Shown here in pieces: positions 1-10,800 of a DNA stretch of 64,000 bases (positions are counted from its first letter, which is position 1; every line of letters begins with the position of its first letter). The notes below the pieces were generated by a model. The model was not told the DNA's origin. It searched no databases and was given only the letters and a program-made list of their open reading frames with translations. The stretch lies in the NCBI GenBank assembly GCA_021234155.1, contig JAJEKV010000017.1, positions 10,543,525-10,607,524 of the forward strand, given 5' to 3'. The position numbers and the translations under genes are program-made. This DNA is from Isoetes taiwanensis. Taxonomy: Eukaryota; Streptophyta; Lycopodiopsida; Isoetales; Isoetaceae.

Positions 1-490
1 TTGCATGCATGCATGCATGCGGCGCATGCCCTTTCTGGCTGGGAGTTCGCTATTTTAGGCATGGTTCTGCATCAACGTCTCATCGGCGCTTCCTCTTCTC
101 TCAGCAGTACCTTATTCTCTTTGAATTTTTCCACGCAGGGGAGGGGCTTCTTCCTGCTTGGTTTGGCCAATTTGGCGTTTCTTTCATGCTGTGGCATGTC
201 CTTTCTCGGCCTTGGCTCTTCTTTAGCCTTCATCCCCTCGATTCCAGTTTGTTAAGGAAGTTCTCTGGTATTCGGGCGGTTTGTTGGTTTCATGCGAGCC
301 CCATTCTAGAATCCCATCGATCCGAGACATCAGATCGACATTCTAGAATGGGGCGAGCATGCATGTCTTGCATGCATGCATGCGACGCATGCCCTTTCTG
401 GCTGGGAGTTCGCTATTTTAGGCACGGTTCTGCATCAACGTCTCATCGGCGCTTGCCTCTTCTCTCAGCAGTACCTTATTTTCTTTGAAC
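1..490. repeat. 110-bp direct duplication with GCATGC runs and an inverted repeat
   Basis: A unit starting with alternating CATG repeats and running through 'GCATGCCCTTTCTGGCTGG' lies at about 5-118 and again at about 369-482, an offset of 364 bp with few differences. Between the copies, 'CATGCGAGCCCCATTCTAGA' (from 291) is followed by its near-perfect reverse complement (about 340-363). A third copy of that segment, with its upstream GGGCGGTTTGTTGG, sits at 965-1005. Short open frames cross the unit, but they are identical in both copies because the DNA is duplicated; nothing marks them as genes. This looks like an edge of a repeat family. Confidence 0.75.
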
Positions 491-524
491 CCACCCTCCC
501 CCCCTTCTTTGTTTATTGTATTTA

Positions 525-630
525 TCGCCTGGCATGCGTGACCAGCCCCTCTATTTGAAGAGGTTTTTGTTTTTTGTCGCGTGGCACGCGTGATCAGCCC
601 CTCCACTCTGGGAGGTTTGTTTTGTCTCGT
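525..630 (+). repeat. Two adjacent hairpin-plus-T-run units
   Basis: Two tandem units about 50 bp apart share a core like TGGCATGCGTGACCAGCCCC. Each is followed by a small stem and a T-rich run: CCTC..GAGG then TTTTTGTTTTTT near 548-576, and CCTCC..GGGAGG then TTTGTTTTG near 600-625. The shape resembles the terminator-like 3' ends of some retroposons. No adjacent coding gene is recognised. Confidence 0.45.
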
Positions 631-742
631 TTTGTTGTGTTGGTGATGTGCAGGTACAGGTTGGCGAGCGGCATCTGTTTCGACTTCTCAATGCGTGGGT
701 TTTTGGGAGCGATTTCTATGTCTTACGTTTGTCTAAGCCCCT

Positions 743-808
743 TGCCGAAGGCTTATCACTAGGGTTTTTCCTCGAAAACCCGAAAGGGCGGGGGATAAGC
801 TTTCGGCA
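743..808. repeat. Nested hairpin resembling a LINE 3' end
   Basis: The outer arms TGCCGAAGGCTTATC (743-757) and GATAAGCTTTCGGCA (794-808) pair with one G-U. Inside is GGGTTTT..AAAACCC followed by GGGCGGGGG. The inner block closely resembles the 3' part of the plus-strand LINE fragment near 50655-50692 (GGTTTTTCCTCCGAAAACCC, then GGGCGGGGG). It is therefore probably the 3' end of a related retroposon copy. No coding part is visible next to it. Confidence 0.5.
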
Positions 809-839
809 GGTACACCAGCCACACATCTATTAGCATTGT

Positions 840-1375
840 ATTTTTTGGGGTCCAAATGATATAATTGGATTTTCCCTTTATTTTTTGTGGGTAGTTCGCA
901 TGTGTGCGGCTACCCACTGTCCACCATTGTAGAAAATCTGCTGAGATGAATGAGAAGCCTATCTACGGGCGGTTTGTTGGTTTCATGCGAGCCCCATTCT
1001 AGAATACAATGGATTTAGGTGTTTATAGTGAATGAAAGAGGAATTATATCGTTTTGAGCATTGTGTGTAGAACTATTTTCGTGATATATTACCTATTATT
1101 TTGTCACCTTCTTGCCCTGCAAATAAACATGACATTGGTACTCACATACATACATTTGTTCAAATTGTTATTGCCCCAGCAAACATCAAATTATCATGTA
1201 TTGGAGAATGGAAGGGGGGACTCCCTAGCTTGAAACCCCGCCCCAGGGGGATCCCTTCCAAATCGGAAAGGGCGAACCCCCTTCTATTCCCCAACAAAAT
1301 GGAAGTTGGGATCCATTTCCCTTTTTTCAACATTGTCTCGTCTTATTCTGGAGGTGGAGGTGGGCTATGGCGCAG
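840..1375. other. Intergenic stretch, no gene recognised
   Basis: AT-rich DNA without convincing coding sequence. It holds the third copy of the 40-bp segment at 965-1005. The open frame at 1101-1400 has no recognisable motif and coincidental composition. Confidence 0.5.
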
Positions 1376-1384
1376 AGGTGTTCT

Positions 1385-1745
1385 TCTTAAGGTTCTTTGA
1401 AGCTTAAGGCCGCTTATAAGGCCGAATTTTTTGAAGCTTAAGGTCATATTTCCTCGAATCAGGGATTTTTTGAATCTTTTAAGGCCGGATCTTTGACGCT
1501 TAACGCATTTGTTGTGTAAGGATCTGCTGAAGCTGAAGCTTAAAGCCAGATTCAATAGTAAACAGGAAAACAGAGGAACGCAGTTAGCAGGGGAACACGG
1601 TTAGCTGTAAACAGGGACCGTATTTTTGAAGCTTTTGGTTGGATTTCCGCGAATCATGGATTTCTTGAAGGTTAAGGCCAGATCATTGAAGCTTTTGGAC
1701 AAATTTTTTTTAAGATTAAGGGTCCTTATTGCTTAAGGCTTCAGT
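1385..1745. repeat. Degenerate minisatellite with GAAGCTTAAGGCC motifs
   Basis: The motif TTGAAGCTTAAGGCC and variants recur about every 40-70 bp (near 1398, 1430, 1510-1540, 1633, 1695, 1735), often with GGATTTC and GAATCA(T/G)GGAT between. Many copies keep the palindrome AAGCTT. The repeat is strongly diverged and probably old. Confidence 0.55.
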
Positions 1746-2640
1746 TGCGTAAGCATTTGGTAAGCCTTTCTTGACATCTAGCATCTGCGAGAGCCATAGC
1801 CATCTGAGCATCTGCAAGTGCCATGCAGGAGGGGGGGGAAATAGGGGAACGTTGTTAGCTATTAGCCTTAAACAAGAAAATGCAACCTGCAAGAATAGGT
1901 CAAAAGTGATGTAGGGGAGGGTGGCCGTCCACGGCGGCAGACCCCACGTGCAGATGTGGCAAGCCCACGCGCAGACGTGGCAAACCTGTGCAAGGGTTTT
2001 CGTAGTTTCTCGTGAAGGCTCGATGGAGGAGAAGCGCAGCTCCACGGCAGTCCACCGAGGGCTTTGCCATAATCATCGAAGGCAGCCTTAGGAGTCCTGT
2101 TGCTGATAGAAATGTAAGTAATGGGGATCATAGAAGCTGAATAGATACTTTTGACTCTAGTACAAAATGTGAAATCAATCAGTGTATGTGTTATGAGAAG
2201 GATGACGACGCAGGTTCCGTGATTGTTTCTGCATGGTTTCTGAACTGATTTTGTTGGTACATAGGGATCTAATAGATATAACTCTGTACCCTCTTTAACA
2301 TGCATCAAGCTGGCATATGGTTCACCTTTTTAAGCATCAGCACAGCTCTGCTCATAGGCAATAATGATGGAGATATCAATGAGAGTGAAAATGTCCTGCG
2401 TAACCAAGTATTTTATAAGTTTTCTCATTCTTATGGTAGCTGATTTTCCAGACATAAGCACTGCATGCTTCCTTGCAATTTCCCTTATATTTTTCCTTGG
2501 CATTCTTTTGAATTTTAAACGCTGTGTTGTTAGGCTGCTATAAGGTTTCATTATCTGATATATAATTTCAGAAAACATCTGCATAGGTTTCAGTTAATTT
2601 GAGCTGTCTGGCCCTTTTCTTTAGTAAAGTGGAGACCTAC
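1746..2640. other. Intergenic stretch, no supported gene
   Basis: Mixed composition, with a GC-richer patch at 1910-2060 carrying GTGGCCGTCCACGGCGG. A similar GGGTCGCCATTCACGGCGCC lies near 61623, so the patch may be a dispersed repeat. Minus-strand open frames here have no recognisable domain. Part of it could be introns or exons of the broken gene at 2.65-3.43 kb, but I cannot define any. Confidence 0.4.
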
Positions 2641-2674
2641 CAGAGTTGAATCATTACACCTGTACGTGCAAGGC

Positions 2675-2870
2675 ATGTGCATTTCTGATAATTCAAAGTG
2701 GGCTCCTTTCTTTTCCTGGTTTTGCTAACCATCTGATTCGTCTATTTGCCTCTTCTGAAAATTTGTTGAAGGCAAATAATGTCTTTATTGAAACCCTAAA
2801 GAAATTTGTGGATCTCCAAGGCCACATTTGTGGCTCGTTATTTGATACTGAAATACCTATTCTAATATAA
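2675..2870 (+). pseudogene. PPR-like fragment
   Basis: A short open frame reads through FANHLIRLFASSENLLKANN and VFIETLKKF. The pattern HLIRLFAS..(S/N)LL.AN.VF resembles the start of a pentatricopeptide repeat in land-plant organelle RNA-binding proteins. Only about one repeat is visible and the frame ends at 2870, so it cannot be a working PPR protein. It may be an exon of the gene continuing at 2884-3427 or an unrelated relic. The assignment rests on recognition of one repeat and is weak. Confidence 0.3.
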
Positions 2871-2883
2871 TATGTGGTTGTTG

Positions 2884-3427
2884 TAGGATTCAAGGTTTAG
2901 AAATTTTAATAAATGATGAGCACACTACAACTTATGAAACTGGTCCAAGCCTTGCACAAGAGCATACAAGAGGTTCTTTATCACTTTAAGCTTTTATATT
3001 TCTTGCCTTATAAATGCTTTGTCTTAATTGGTGATTGCAGGAGAAAGTAACAAAGTGGTGCCTGACTTTGGAAATAAGCATTATCTCACTAGTGATGCTT
3101 GGATTAGAGCCGTACAAGAGGAGAGAGTTGAGAGAAGATGCTGAAAGAATCAAGAAGGAAAATAGAGAACAAAGGAAGGCAGAGCAAGCAAGAAAAAGAA
3201 AGGCAAGGGAACTAGTTGAAGCAGCTAGGAAAAGAAAGAAAGATGAGAGGGAGGCACAAAAGAAGGCAGAGCTTGAATGGGAGGCTAGCGCTAGGAGGCT
3301 TAGAAGCCTCTTATATGGTGCCAATCGACCTCGCATTCCTCTATCTCAACCAAGAGCGTTCAATATGGCTGCCTATGAAATGAGGAAACAGAGATTTTAT
3401 GCGATTAAAGAGCAAAAGGCATTTTGA
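2884..3427 (+). pseudogene. Last two exons of an unrecognised coiled-coil gene, frame broken
   Basis: An exon-like stretch at about 2884-2972 (after TTGTTGTAG) reads IQGLEILINDEHTTTYETG. A donor AG|GTTCTT and an acceptor TTGCAG|GAG near 3041 would remove an AT-rich intron. The joined frame continues as KVVPDFGNKHYLTSDAWIRA and then meets TGA near 3140. Another frame takes over immediately with a very charged helix, REDAERIKKENREQRKAEQ, rich in Lys, Arg and Glu to about residue 95 of that frame. It ends RFYAIKEQKAF before TGA at 3425-3427. The long Arg/Lys/Glu run is a predicted single helix or coiled coil and may act as a nuclear localisation signal. The two frames differ by one base in a GA-rich tract, so this is either a frameshifted pseudogene or a splice pattern I have misread. 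Family not recognised. Confidence 0.4.
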
Positions 3428-3869
3428 AGAGCATGAACCAACTCGATTCCCTCCTTATGTGCATATGGACAGAGCAGATTAATTTCTTGTCAGCATGCTT
3501 CAGTTGTTACATTAATTTTTTTTTATAAGTTATAGGTTACGTAAATGTATTTGTATGCTTGGACTGTATGCCATCCAAGTAATGTATCTGAGGTGTGCTG
3601 CAGGTTATGACACCATTTCTTCTTGTGGAAGCAGCACTGTAATTGCTCTTCAACCCAATCAATGGAATATGTACTATATTTGACATTTTTTAGACTTTTC
3701 TAATGCTGTTTAACAATTGGAACATTTCTGCTGTACAACCAGATTGTTTTTGCTCTGGTTGAGATGTAAAACAGTGGGAACTTTGTGGATTTGCTTTAAT
3801 ACAATGCTTAACAATTTTTGATCATGATTGCTGTTGAAAGAAAGCTGGTTCTCTTCAATTTTGTCATTG
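3428..3869 (+). other. Possible 3' UTR and spacer
   Basis: AT-rich sequence follows the stop codon, with AATGTA- and AATGGAATAT-type elements that could serve as plant polyadenylation signals. No coding sequence was seen. Its end is marked by the start of a dispersed repeat at about 3870. Confidence 0.35.
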
Positions 3870-4125
3870 TAGCCTTCAATGGGCTGCCTAGTATCCTAGG
3901 GGGCTACCACCTTAGCCCTGGTGGTACCACTACTCCCACCTCTTTGACACCTTATAGCTTGAGGTGGCATTATGTACTTGGCATATTGTTAGGCCTGTAT
4001 TGTAGGTTATCTCGTTGGGCACGCTACCATGTAGCATGCATAGCATTTCAGGTGTGCACATGGCTGCCATTCTGTTTACGCCCTTAAGTGAGCAGCCAAT
4101 GGCTACCCTCCCCTATACGGAATGT
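3870..4125 (+). repeat. Dispersed repeat R1, copy 1
   Basis: About 250 bp from CCTTCAATGGG through GCAGCCAATGGCTACCCTCC match, with many substitutions, the segment at 63356-63605 in the same orientation. Shared landmarks in order are CCACCTTAGCC(C/T)TGGTGGTAC, a GAGGTGGCATTAT/GGGGTGGCATTAT block, CTCGTTGGGCA, and a terminal GTG(A/C)GCAGCCAATGG(C/A).ACCCTCCCCTA. There is no coding capacity. It could be a SINE-like element or the end of a larger transposon. Confidence 0.65.
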
Positions 4126-6280
4126 CGAACCCCAATTTCCATTCTAGATGGGAGACGATGCCATATGGCATCACCATATTAAACTTCAAACAAAAATGGA
4201 GACCCAACTTCCATTTTGTTTGCAAAGACTGCTTGTGGCCCAACTATATATAAAACAACGTCCTTGGCTTTTAAGGTTAAAAGTGACCATGTGCTTACCA
4301 ACATAAATGTACGAAAAGTTGTTGTATTGTATGTAGCGCAACAAATGAGAGGCATTGCTTAATTGGCAAAAAAAATGGAAGAAACTAACATCAACAACCA
4401 TAGCCCTAAACAATTTCATACTTTCATCATAGGTAATTATTTTGTTAAGCAAAGAGGAGGAACAATTTTCATGTTCTACAATGGGATGGAGTAGTTAAAC
4501 TAAAGATGTTGATGTGGAGATGAGTTTTGCTAGGCATAGGATGTTCAAGTGTTAAAGTGATGCTTGATATGCTATCTAAATTACCATCAAGGATGTGTGG
4601 CTTGGGATAGTGAAAATTACATTCTATGAGAAACTGCACTCATATCGATCATATATTCTTGTATAATGCCTATCCGAAAGGAATGAACATGAACATGTTA
4701 GGCCTAGATGAGCTGTGTTCCCATCCATTAGTCATCCAGTGTGAACAAATGCGATCAGGCTTGATATCATATGGAGGCCATGTGATTGCTTGGAAGAAAA
4801 ATGAGTCCAAATGATTCTCAGATCATATCCAATCGCTCTACCAACTCTTCCTACCAAGAGACTCAAACTTTTTACCAACTAATGGAGAGGCTTTAACAAA
4901 ATTTCCTTTGCTGAAGATTTCTTGTCTGCGTAGATATCATATTTCACCAACTAGTGTGTAGTTTGGGCCAAGCTGCTGCAATCGACCAGCCTACATGTCT
5001 TCATACTTAAAGCGGCTTCAATCTCACTTCCCAACTAGATTTCCAAGCTAATACTCTGGGATACAGGACATCCACTTCTGGAAATCTGCAGATAACTCAG
5101 TAAGGCAGCTACATTTCGAATAACTCAGTAACGCAGTCTATCCTCATTATAATAAGCCTAGAATTGCTTGTTGATCCCAAATGGGGAGAGAGCTCAGTTC
5201 CTTCAATTTCCGATGAAGGTGTAGTGCTCTTCGTCCTCTTTCTCCACACCAGGGCTCACCAGAACTCACCAGAACCAGAGCGTGGGCTTCATCTCCCATA
5301 GGCCATACCGGAACCCTGCCTGCCTCCCTGCCCCGCTGGGATCCGTTCCCAAAAAAGAAAGGAGCATTTATTCTTATCTTTCTATCCTCAAACCATGCAC
5401 ATCCAGACCTTTCTCCTTCTATTTCCAAACCATAGACTGATAAATCCATCTTCCCCCCCAAACACAGAACCAATTTCTTGCCAGCAAGCAGCTCAAACAC
5501 GTCCAAAAAATACCATCCACATACCATTTCGGATACATACGCCCCCAAAATGTACGCCAAACGTGAAATACCCTCCCCAAATACGAAACAAAATAATTAA
5601 AAGTTTATAAATATTTTCGTATGGTAAAAAACGGTCCGAAAAAGGTCCCTACAATTTCTTATATTTATACCCCAAGGGTGGTTATTAGACAAACAATTAG
5701 AAAAGGCGGTTAAATTAGTTAACGCTATGTTTACAAAAAGGCGCCTCTCATTGCAGAATTGCAGAGATAAGTGCCATAAATCAGGGGATTGATTCCTGTA
5801 TGCATCGAGCCTGGTGCTAGAACAAGGATCGCAATGCAGCGCACTGATTGGTGGGATTTGCAGGCTGCGCCATCGAAAATGGTGAGATTTTCTGCAAAAT
5901 TCTGATGCTTTAATGGGATTCATCCATCTGAGGAAAGTAGAAACAGGGCTGGATGTGGATTTTGGATTGAATGGCGTATTGAACTAATACAGAGAAATAC
6001 AGAGATGGATTTGCCGGATGTGGAGCAATCTGCTATGGATATGGAAGGGCAGAGAAAAAAAGCAACTGGGTGGTATTATTTTCAACGGTCGGCGGAAAGT
6101 GATGTGGTGCGTGGTGGATCGTCAGAACTAATTGGTTGCCACGAGGCAGGCCAATGTGTGCTGTAGCAGCGGTGCGGAGCCGATCTGAGGTATAATTGAG
6201 CAAAAAAACTGGCAGTTAAAAGCACAGGCAACATTGCAAAACTTAATTTGGCAGTTACACATTGCAGCAGAGGTAGAGAA
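4126..6280. other. Spacer upstream of the exostosin gene
   Basis: Mostly AT-rich non-coding DNA. A 137-codon minus-strand open frame at 5147-5560 lies in a somewhat GC-richer patch. It has no signal, domain or repeat I recognise, so I do not call it a gene. The last few hundred bases before 6281 should contain the promoter and 5' leader of the exostosin gene, but no clear TATA position can be fixed. Confidence 0.4.
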
Positions 6281-7423
6281 ATGAAGAGAAAGGCATGTTG
6301 CCGCTGGAAGATGTTTTTGATATTGGTCTTCATGATGCTGGCTATGGAGTTTAGCAGAAATTCTATCCCTTGGCATGTTAACAAAGAATGGCACATGTTT
6401 CCTCCATGTACCATGGATGCCTGCTTCAATTTTTCACGATGTATGTCATCACCTGAGCTTCTGATTTATAGTTATTCACCATATCCAGCCTTAGAATCAT
6501 CCCCTTGGTTTACTTCTGATCCTGACAAGGCATGTCTTTTCGTATTCCTTGCAGAGGAAGGGAATAGATTTAAGCTTAAAAATCTACCCTTCTGGAATGG
6601 AGGTCTGAACCATGTTATCATCACTCATGTTGATAAATGGCTGCAAACAGGTATTGATTCTAAAAGCATAGGCAAGGCTTCTATTCTTAGCTCTGAAATT
6701 CATGAATCAAGTTACAGGCCTGGATTTGATCTGTCTATTCCTCTCCCTGCCAAATTATACTTTGATGATCTTCAGCATCACAATCCTTTGAAGAGGAAAT
6801 ACTTTGCCACTTTTAAGGGAACTAGATATTTGAGTTTTCATGGTGCTAAATATTTGGGATATGAAGAAGGTACTCTGAGAAGTGCCTCTGCTTTTAGGTC
6901 CTTGCATAATGGAAAGGATGTCATTGTTGCACTAACTTGTGAACATGAAACAAATCAGAAAATTAGAAGATGGGTTCCTTCTTCTGCACAGAATTGCAAG
7001 CAAGATGAAGCATTATTTGAGAAATATGACTACAGAGACCTGATGAATTCCACTTTCGGGCTCGCGCCGGCGGGACGGTCCCCTTCGTCTTATCGGTTTA
7101 TTGAAATACTTAGTGCAGGAGCAATTCCTGTTCTGATATGTGATAACTATGTGAGACCTTTTGATACACTTGTTCAATGGCCTCGTTGTTTGATGCAGTT
7201 TCCTTCACATCAAATGCATAAGATTGCAGATGTTCTTAGATCAATGTCTGCTGCAGAGGTATTGAAGAGGCAGAAATATTGCCTATTTGTTTATCATGAG
7301 TTTCTCAAGGATGAAAATGTGCTGCTAAGATCGATTGTTTCATCCTTGAAATTGCGCTTTAATGGCATAATTCCTTCAATGTCTGAAGGACTTTATTGGC
7401 CAGTCTACAGCAATGACTCGTAG
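6281..7423 (+). CDS. Exostosin-like GT47 glycosyltransferase, intronless
   Basis: A 380-residue protein of the exostosin (GT47) family, enzymes of the Golgi that transfer sugars during cell-wall polysaccharide or glycoprotein synthesis. The ATG at 6281 is chosen because it gives a typical type II anchor: a short basic start (MKRKACCRWK) followed by a hydrophobic segment at residues 11-24 (MFLILVFMMLAM). The lumenal domain follows. A mid region carries KRKYFATFKGTRYLS (about residue 175) and IVALTCEH. The diagnostic C-terminal block STFGLAPAGRSPSSYRFIE then ILSAGAIPVLI (about residues 265-295) is the exostosin donor-site region, where plant and animal members share SYRF.E.L.AG.IPV. The sequence resembles animal EXT-type domains as much as the large plant GT47 clades. 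It has no introns, which suggests a small-gene family or a retrocopy, but it has no stop or frameshift. GC content rises sharply at 7058-7090, in the codons of the conserved motif. Acceptor, donor and product sugars cannot be told from sequence. Confidence 0.85.
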   Translation: MKRKACCRWKMFLILVFMMLAMEFSRNSIPWHVNKEWHMFPPCTMDACFNFSRCMSSPELLIYSYSPYPALESSPWFTSDPDKACLFVFLAEEGNRFKLKNLPFWNGGLNHVIITHVDKWLQTGIDSKSIGKASILSSEIHESSYRPGFDLSIPLPAKLYFDDLQHHNPLKRKYFATFKGTRYLSFHGAKYLGYEEGTLRSASAFRSLHNGKDVIVALTCEHETNQKIRRWVPSSAQNCKQDEALFEKYDYRDLMNSTFGLAPAGRSPSSYRFIEILSAGAIPVLICDNYVRPFDTLVQWPRCLMQFPSHQMHKIADVLRSMSAAEVLKRQKYCLFVYHEFLKDENVLLRSIVSSLKLRFNGIIPSMSEGLYWPVYSNDS

Positions 7424-9275
7424 CCTTCATCATCCCCAACTTACAGGTGTTTGCGCTACATAAATTGCTTGTCTTTATCCTATAGACGCGCCTAAGCTGT
7501 ACATACAGAATTTTTTTAATGGCTTCAAAAGTGTAAAGCCATTCATAGCCACATTACTAGTGTAATGCAAAGAGGCTGACATTAATGAAACATCTTGTTC
7601 TAGATTATGTTGTGTTTTTTATCTAAAAGAAAACGTCTTCTATCCATCAAATACTATTGGACCACCCAAAAGAAAAAGGACCCATGCCACGAGAGAAAAA
7701 AAGGCGGGCTAGAAATATCAAGGCTAATAATATCATGGGAGCCCGATAGCATACTACCTAAAGATGTTAAAAATGTGAGAAGGTACCTTTTTTTTCCTAA
7801 AGATTCAGTGCGTCGACTAAAATGTCCTTGGCATCTCATTCTCTAAGACTTGTCTCCGAACTCCTAAATAGCCTTTTTTCTGGAAAATTTGATGTGGTGC
7901 TAGGTGTCAATGCTTGTATCTTGTATGCCTACTGCTTTGGACTCCCATCAATGGGATAAACTTACATTGATATTCTTAGCCATACATTGTTAGAGGTGCT
8001 ACTTTGTAACTATAAAAGCATGAGCTTCAAAGATTATACGACATGCAATTTCGGAGTCCCAAATAATGCCCTTTGAATATCGTAAAAACAAATTTAAAAA
8101 GCATTAAATTCTAGCACAATTTTCTATGTTTTTTATTCTGCATACCCTACAACAAGTCCTCTATTGTAAAGGAAAGGATGTCTTCGATAAATGGTTTAAA
8201 TAACTAAAAGAAGCAAAAGAGCATAAATTATGAATTTCAACTCTGATTTAAATAAATTTATTAAGATCTTATTCTAATCAAGAAAATTTAAGCAATCCAT
8301 AATTTTTCTAACTGCAATGAGTATGTTATTCCTTGTGTAATTTGTTTGTAGAAAAGTCTAACATAGCCATTTTTTTTGCAAGCCAAATGGCCATTCTTTA
8401 ACTAGCTCTCTAGTATATTTGTATTTAAAATGTTTTAGCACTTGAAGTGACCACATTTAGACAAATAACAAAATCAATCTTGTTAATTTGGGATTTTTAG
8501 CCTGACAAAAAATGTTTTTGGAATTTATTCCCTAAGATTTTAGAGGTTTTGGCAGCCGGAAAGAAATCCCGATTCTCCAAAAATCGAGAAAGAATTTTGG
8601 CTCTAATTTATTTTATACATTTTCCCTTTCATTCCACGAATCTATAATCTATATACACGCAGGAATCCGGATAGCATGCACAGACGCATGTGCCGAAGGC
8701 CTTCATCTGATGCTTGTTGATTTGTGTTGTTTTTATGCAGTATATATGATATGAAAGAAGGTTTTGCAACGTATTGCGCAACTGTATCCATTTGAGGATT
8801 TCCGTATCTTGAATCACAGCTACACCAACTAAAATCTTCTCAAGTTTCTTCTTCATAATGCACCTTCATAACCTACAATATAATAATATTAGTGCAATAA
8901 TTGGAGCATGGAATTCTGTAGATGCCATGATCCAGCCTTATAATGATTGTTTATGGCTTTAACAAGATATGCAACATCCAATGTCCTGATTATTCATCAT
9001 TCTTCTATATCCAACATTAGGTACATGACGTTTTGAGAAGGAAAGCGGCTGTAACAATGAGTTCTACGTATCTATTTTGAAAATCTATACTGTTGTACAG
9101 ACAATACAGAGAAATGTTGCAGGGACACATATGATGATATGTAACTATGTACCTTTGGTATTCACTTTGTGGCACTAGGATTTACTGTAATGTTTGCATT
9201 TTACAGGATTATGATGTGGGCTATCCATTATTATAAGACCACCATTGTGATGCCAACTAAATGTTTGCATTTTTT
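7424..9275. other. AT-rich spacer after the exostosin gene
   Basis: The first 150-200 bases are the likely 3' UTR (poly-T tracts and AATGTAA-like signals near 7560). The rest is AT-rich and heavily interrupted by stops in all frames. No gene, tRNA or clear repeat was recognised. Confidence 0.5.
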
Positions 9276-9317
9276 AGAAGAAGAAGAAGAAGAAGAAGAA
9301 GAAGAAGAAGAAGAAGA
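9276..9317 (+). repeat. (AAG)n microsatellite
   Basis: About 14 uninterrupted AGA/AAG triplets. Simple sequence repeat with no coding context. Confidence 0.95.
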
Positions 9318-9419
9318 GATTTTAACGTCACGCCACAAGACTAATTAAAGACCATTGTTGGTGATGCCAACTAATTATCTTTCTGTTTCTGCCATTTGTC
9401 TTTGAAAAAATTTAGGTGG

Positions 9420-10560
9420 AAAATCATAGATTAATATGTAGCATAATAACAGGGGGTTTTCTTTATGTTTTTGTACGCTTTTCACTAAGGTTTTCCTATG
9501 ATTTCGTGATGTATTCAAATGGATGTACTAATGCGTACATCTAGAGTGCACCATTTCTAAGCCATTGATTTTAGCCTTTTTTTTCAATGGTCAACAACCA
9601 ATGGCTCACAACAAAAGCCCTTTTTTTGTGCGTGTGGTGCATAATGGTCAACAACCAATGGCTCACAACAAAAGCCCTCTTTTTGTGTGTGTGGTGCATA
9701 ATGGGCACATGAAGGGCTTGAAAATCAATGGCTCACAACAAAAGCTTTTTTTTTTTTTTGCGTGTGGTGCATAATGGTCAACAACCAATGGCTCACAACA
9801 AAAGCCCTCTTTTTGTGTGTGTGGTGCATAATGGGCACATGAAGGGCTTGAAGGGCGCATGTAGTGCAGTTTCGCCGCCGAACACATTTCTTATCATAAC
9901 TTCCGATCCGAGCTCTGTTTGAGATGATTTTTATTGCGTTGGAAAGCTCTCTCCGAGATCTTTTTTATAGTGTATGATATGGATATGTTTGGTTAAGTTA
10001 TTTATGCTAAAACAGCAATTTTTCGGTCGGGTTTGGTAGGCTTTCACATCCTACCAGCTGATTAATACAGGATTGTGCTATTGGATATTGTTTTATGGCT
10101 CATTTTGAATGAAGCTTGCAAAAAATTACCATGTATTTTTAGATTTTGAGGCTTGCAAAAAATTACCATGCATTTTTAGATTTTGAGGCAGTTATTAAGC
10201 AAATTCCAAGGCTTCTAGATCCTTGTGCTAACAAGCAGAAAAGTTTCCCACTTTGGTTTCTCACCACAAGAATCCATGGAGGCCAAAGGCTGCTGTTAAA
10301 TTCCAGTTGAAAAATGTTTGTGTATGGGTGTTGCAAACTTTATGACTTTCAGAATAATGGGATCAATCTGCTCTATCTTTATGGTAACTTTTACTTATGT
10401 TTTATTTGTTTTATTGTGATGAAATTCAAAAGCTACAGGTGATGAAAGCCTCAAATGAATTCTAGTTTTTTTCTGGTTTGAATTCTAAAATTTTTGTCAC
10501 ATGGGGGGGGTGTGACATCCCTAAGGCCCCGAAGGGGCCAATTTTTTTTTTTTGCAACAC
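9420..10560. repeat. Local duplicated block, copy 1
   Basis: This block matches 11500-12840 in the same order. Landmarks are ATAATA(A)CAGGGGG then TTTTGTACGCTTTTCACTAAGG, a run of CAATGGCTCACAACAAAAGC units (9598-9830), GAAGGGCGCATGTAGTGCAG, CGTTGGAAAGCTCTCTCCGA, TTTGGTAGGCTTTCACATCC, and GGCCCCGAAGGGGCCAATTTTTT at the end. Inside, a 90-bp unit with CAACAACCAATGGCTCACAAC is repeated three times. Open frames across these units are repeat shadows. The block is probably a non-autonomous transposon or an array of them. Confidence 0.7.
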
Positions 10561-10800
10561 AAACCATTAACATCCAACATATTAAAATTAAATCCCCCAA
10601 CACATAACAACCAACACATAACAACTATTGACATTAACAACCAACACATAACTACCATTGACATTAATTAACACAACCATTGGGTCCAGCAAATTTAAAT
10701 TAAAATCCCCCTTAAACCCCCTTTGGTTTGGGTGCATATTCACACGGGGGGTGACGTAGGGCAGCGAGAGCTGTTGGATAGGCATATTCACCCCTTATTC
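10560..10800. repeat. Foldback element family, partial copy F1
   Basis: The left arm carries AACACATAACAACCAACACA repeats, then TTAAACCCCCTTTGGTTTGG, GTGACGTAGGGCAGCGAGAG, and a truncated interior ending CCTTATTCCTTAATCTACAC. The full inverted-repeat forms are at 12850-13330 and 15120-15600. The right arm is missing here. Confidence 0.6.

Noticed and set aside
1-558. Three overlapping plus-strand ORFs starting MHA
   Set aside because: They arise from the duplicated 110-bp unit in different frames and lack codon bias or homology.
5147-5560. 137-codon minus-strand ORF
   Set aside because: No domain, no splice context, and no repeat of the pattern. It may be chance in a GC-richer patch; kept only as a remark in the spacer entry.
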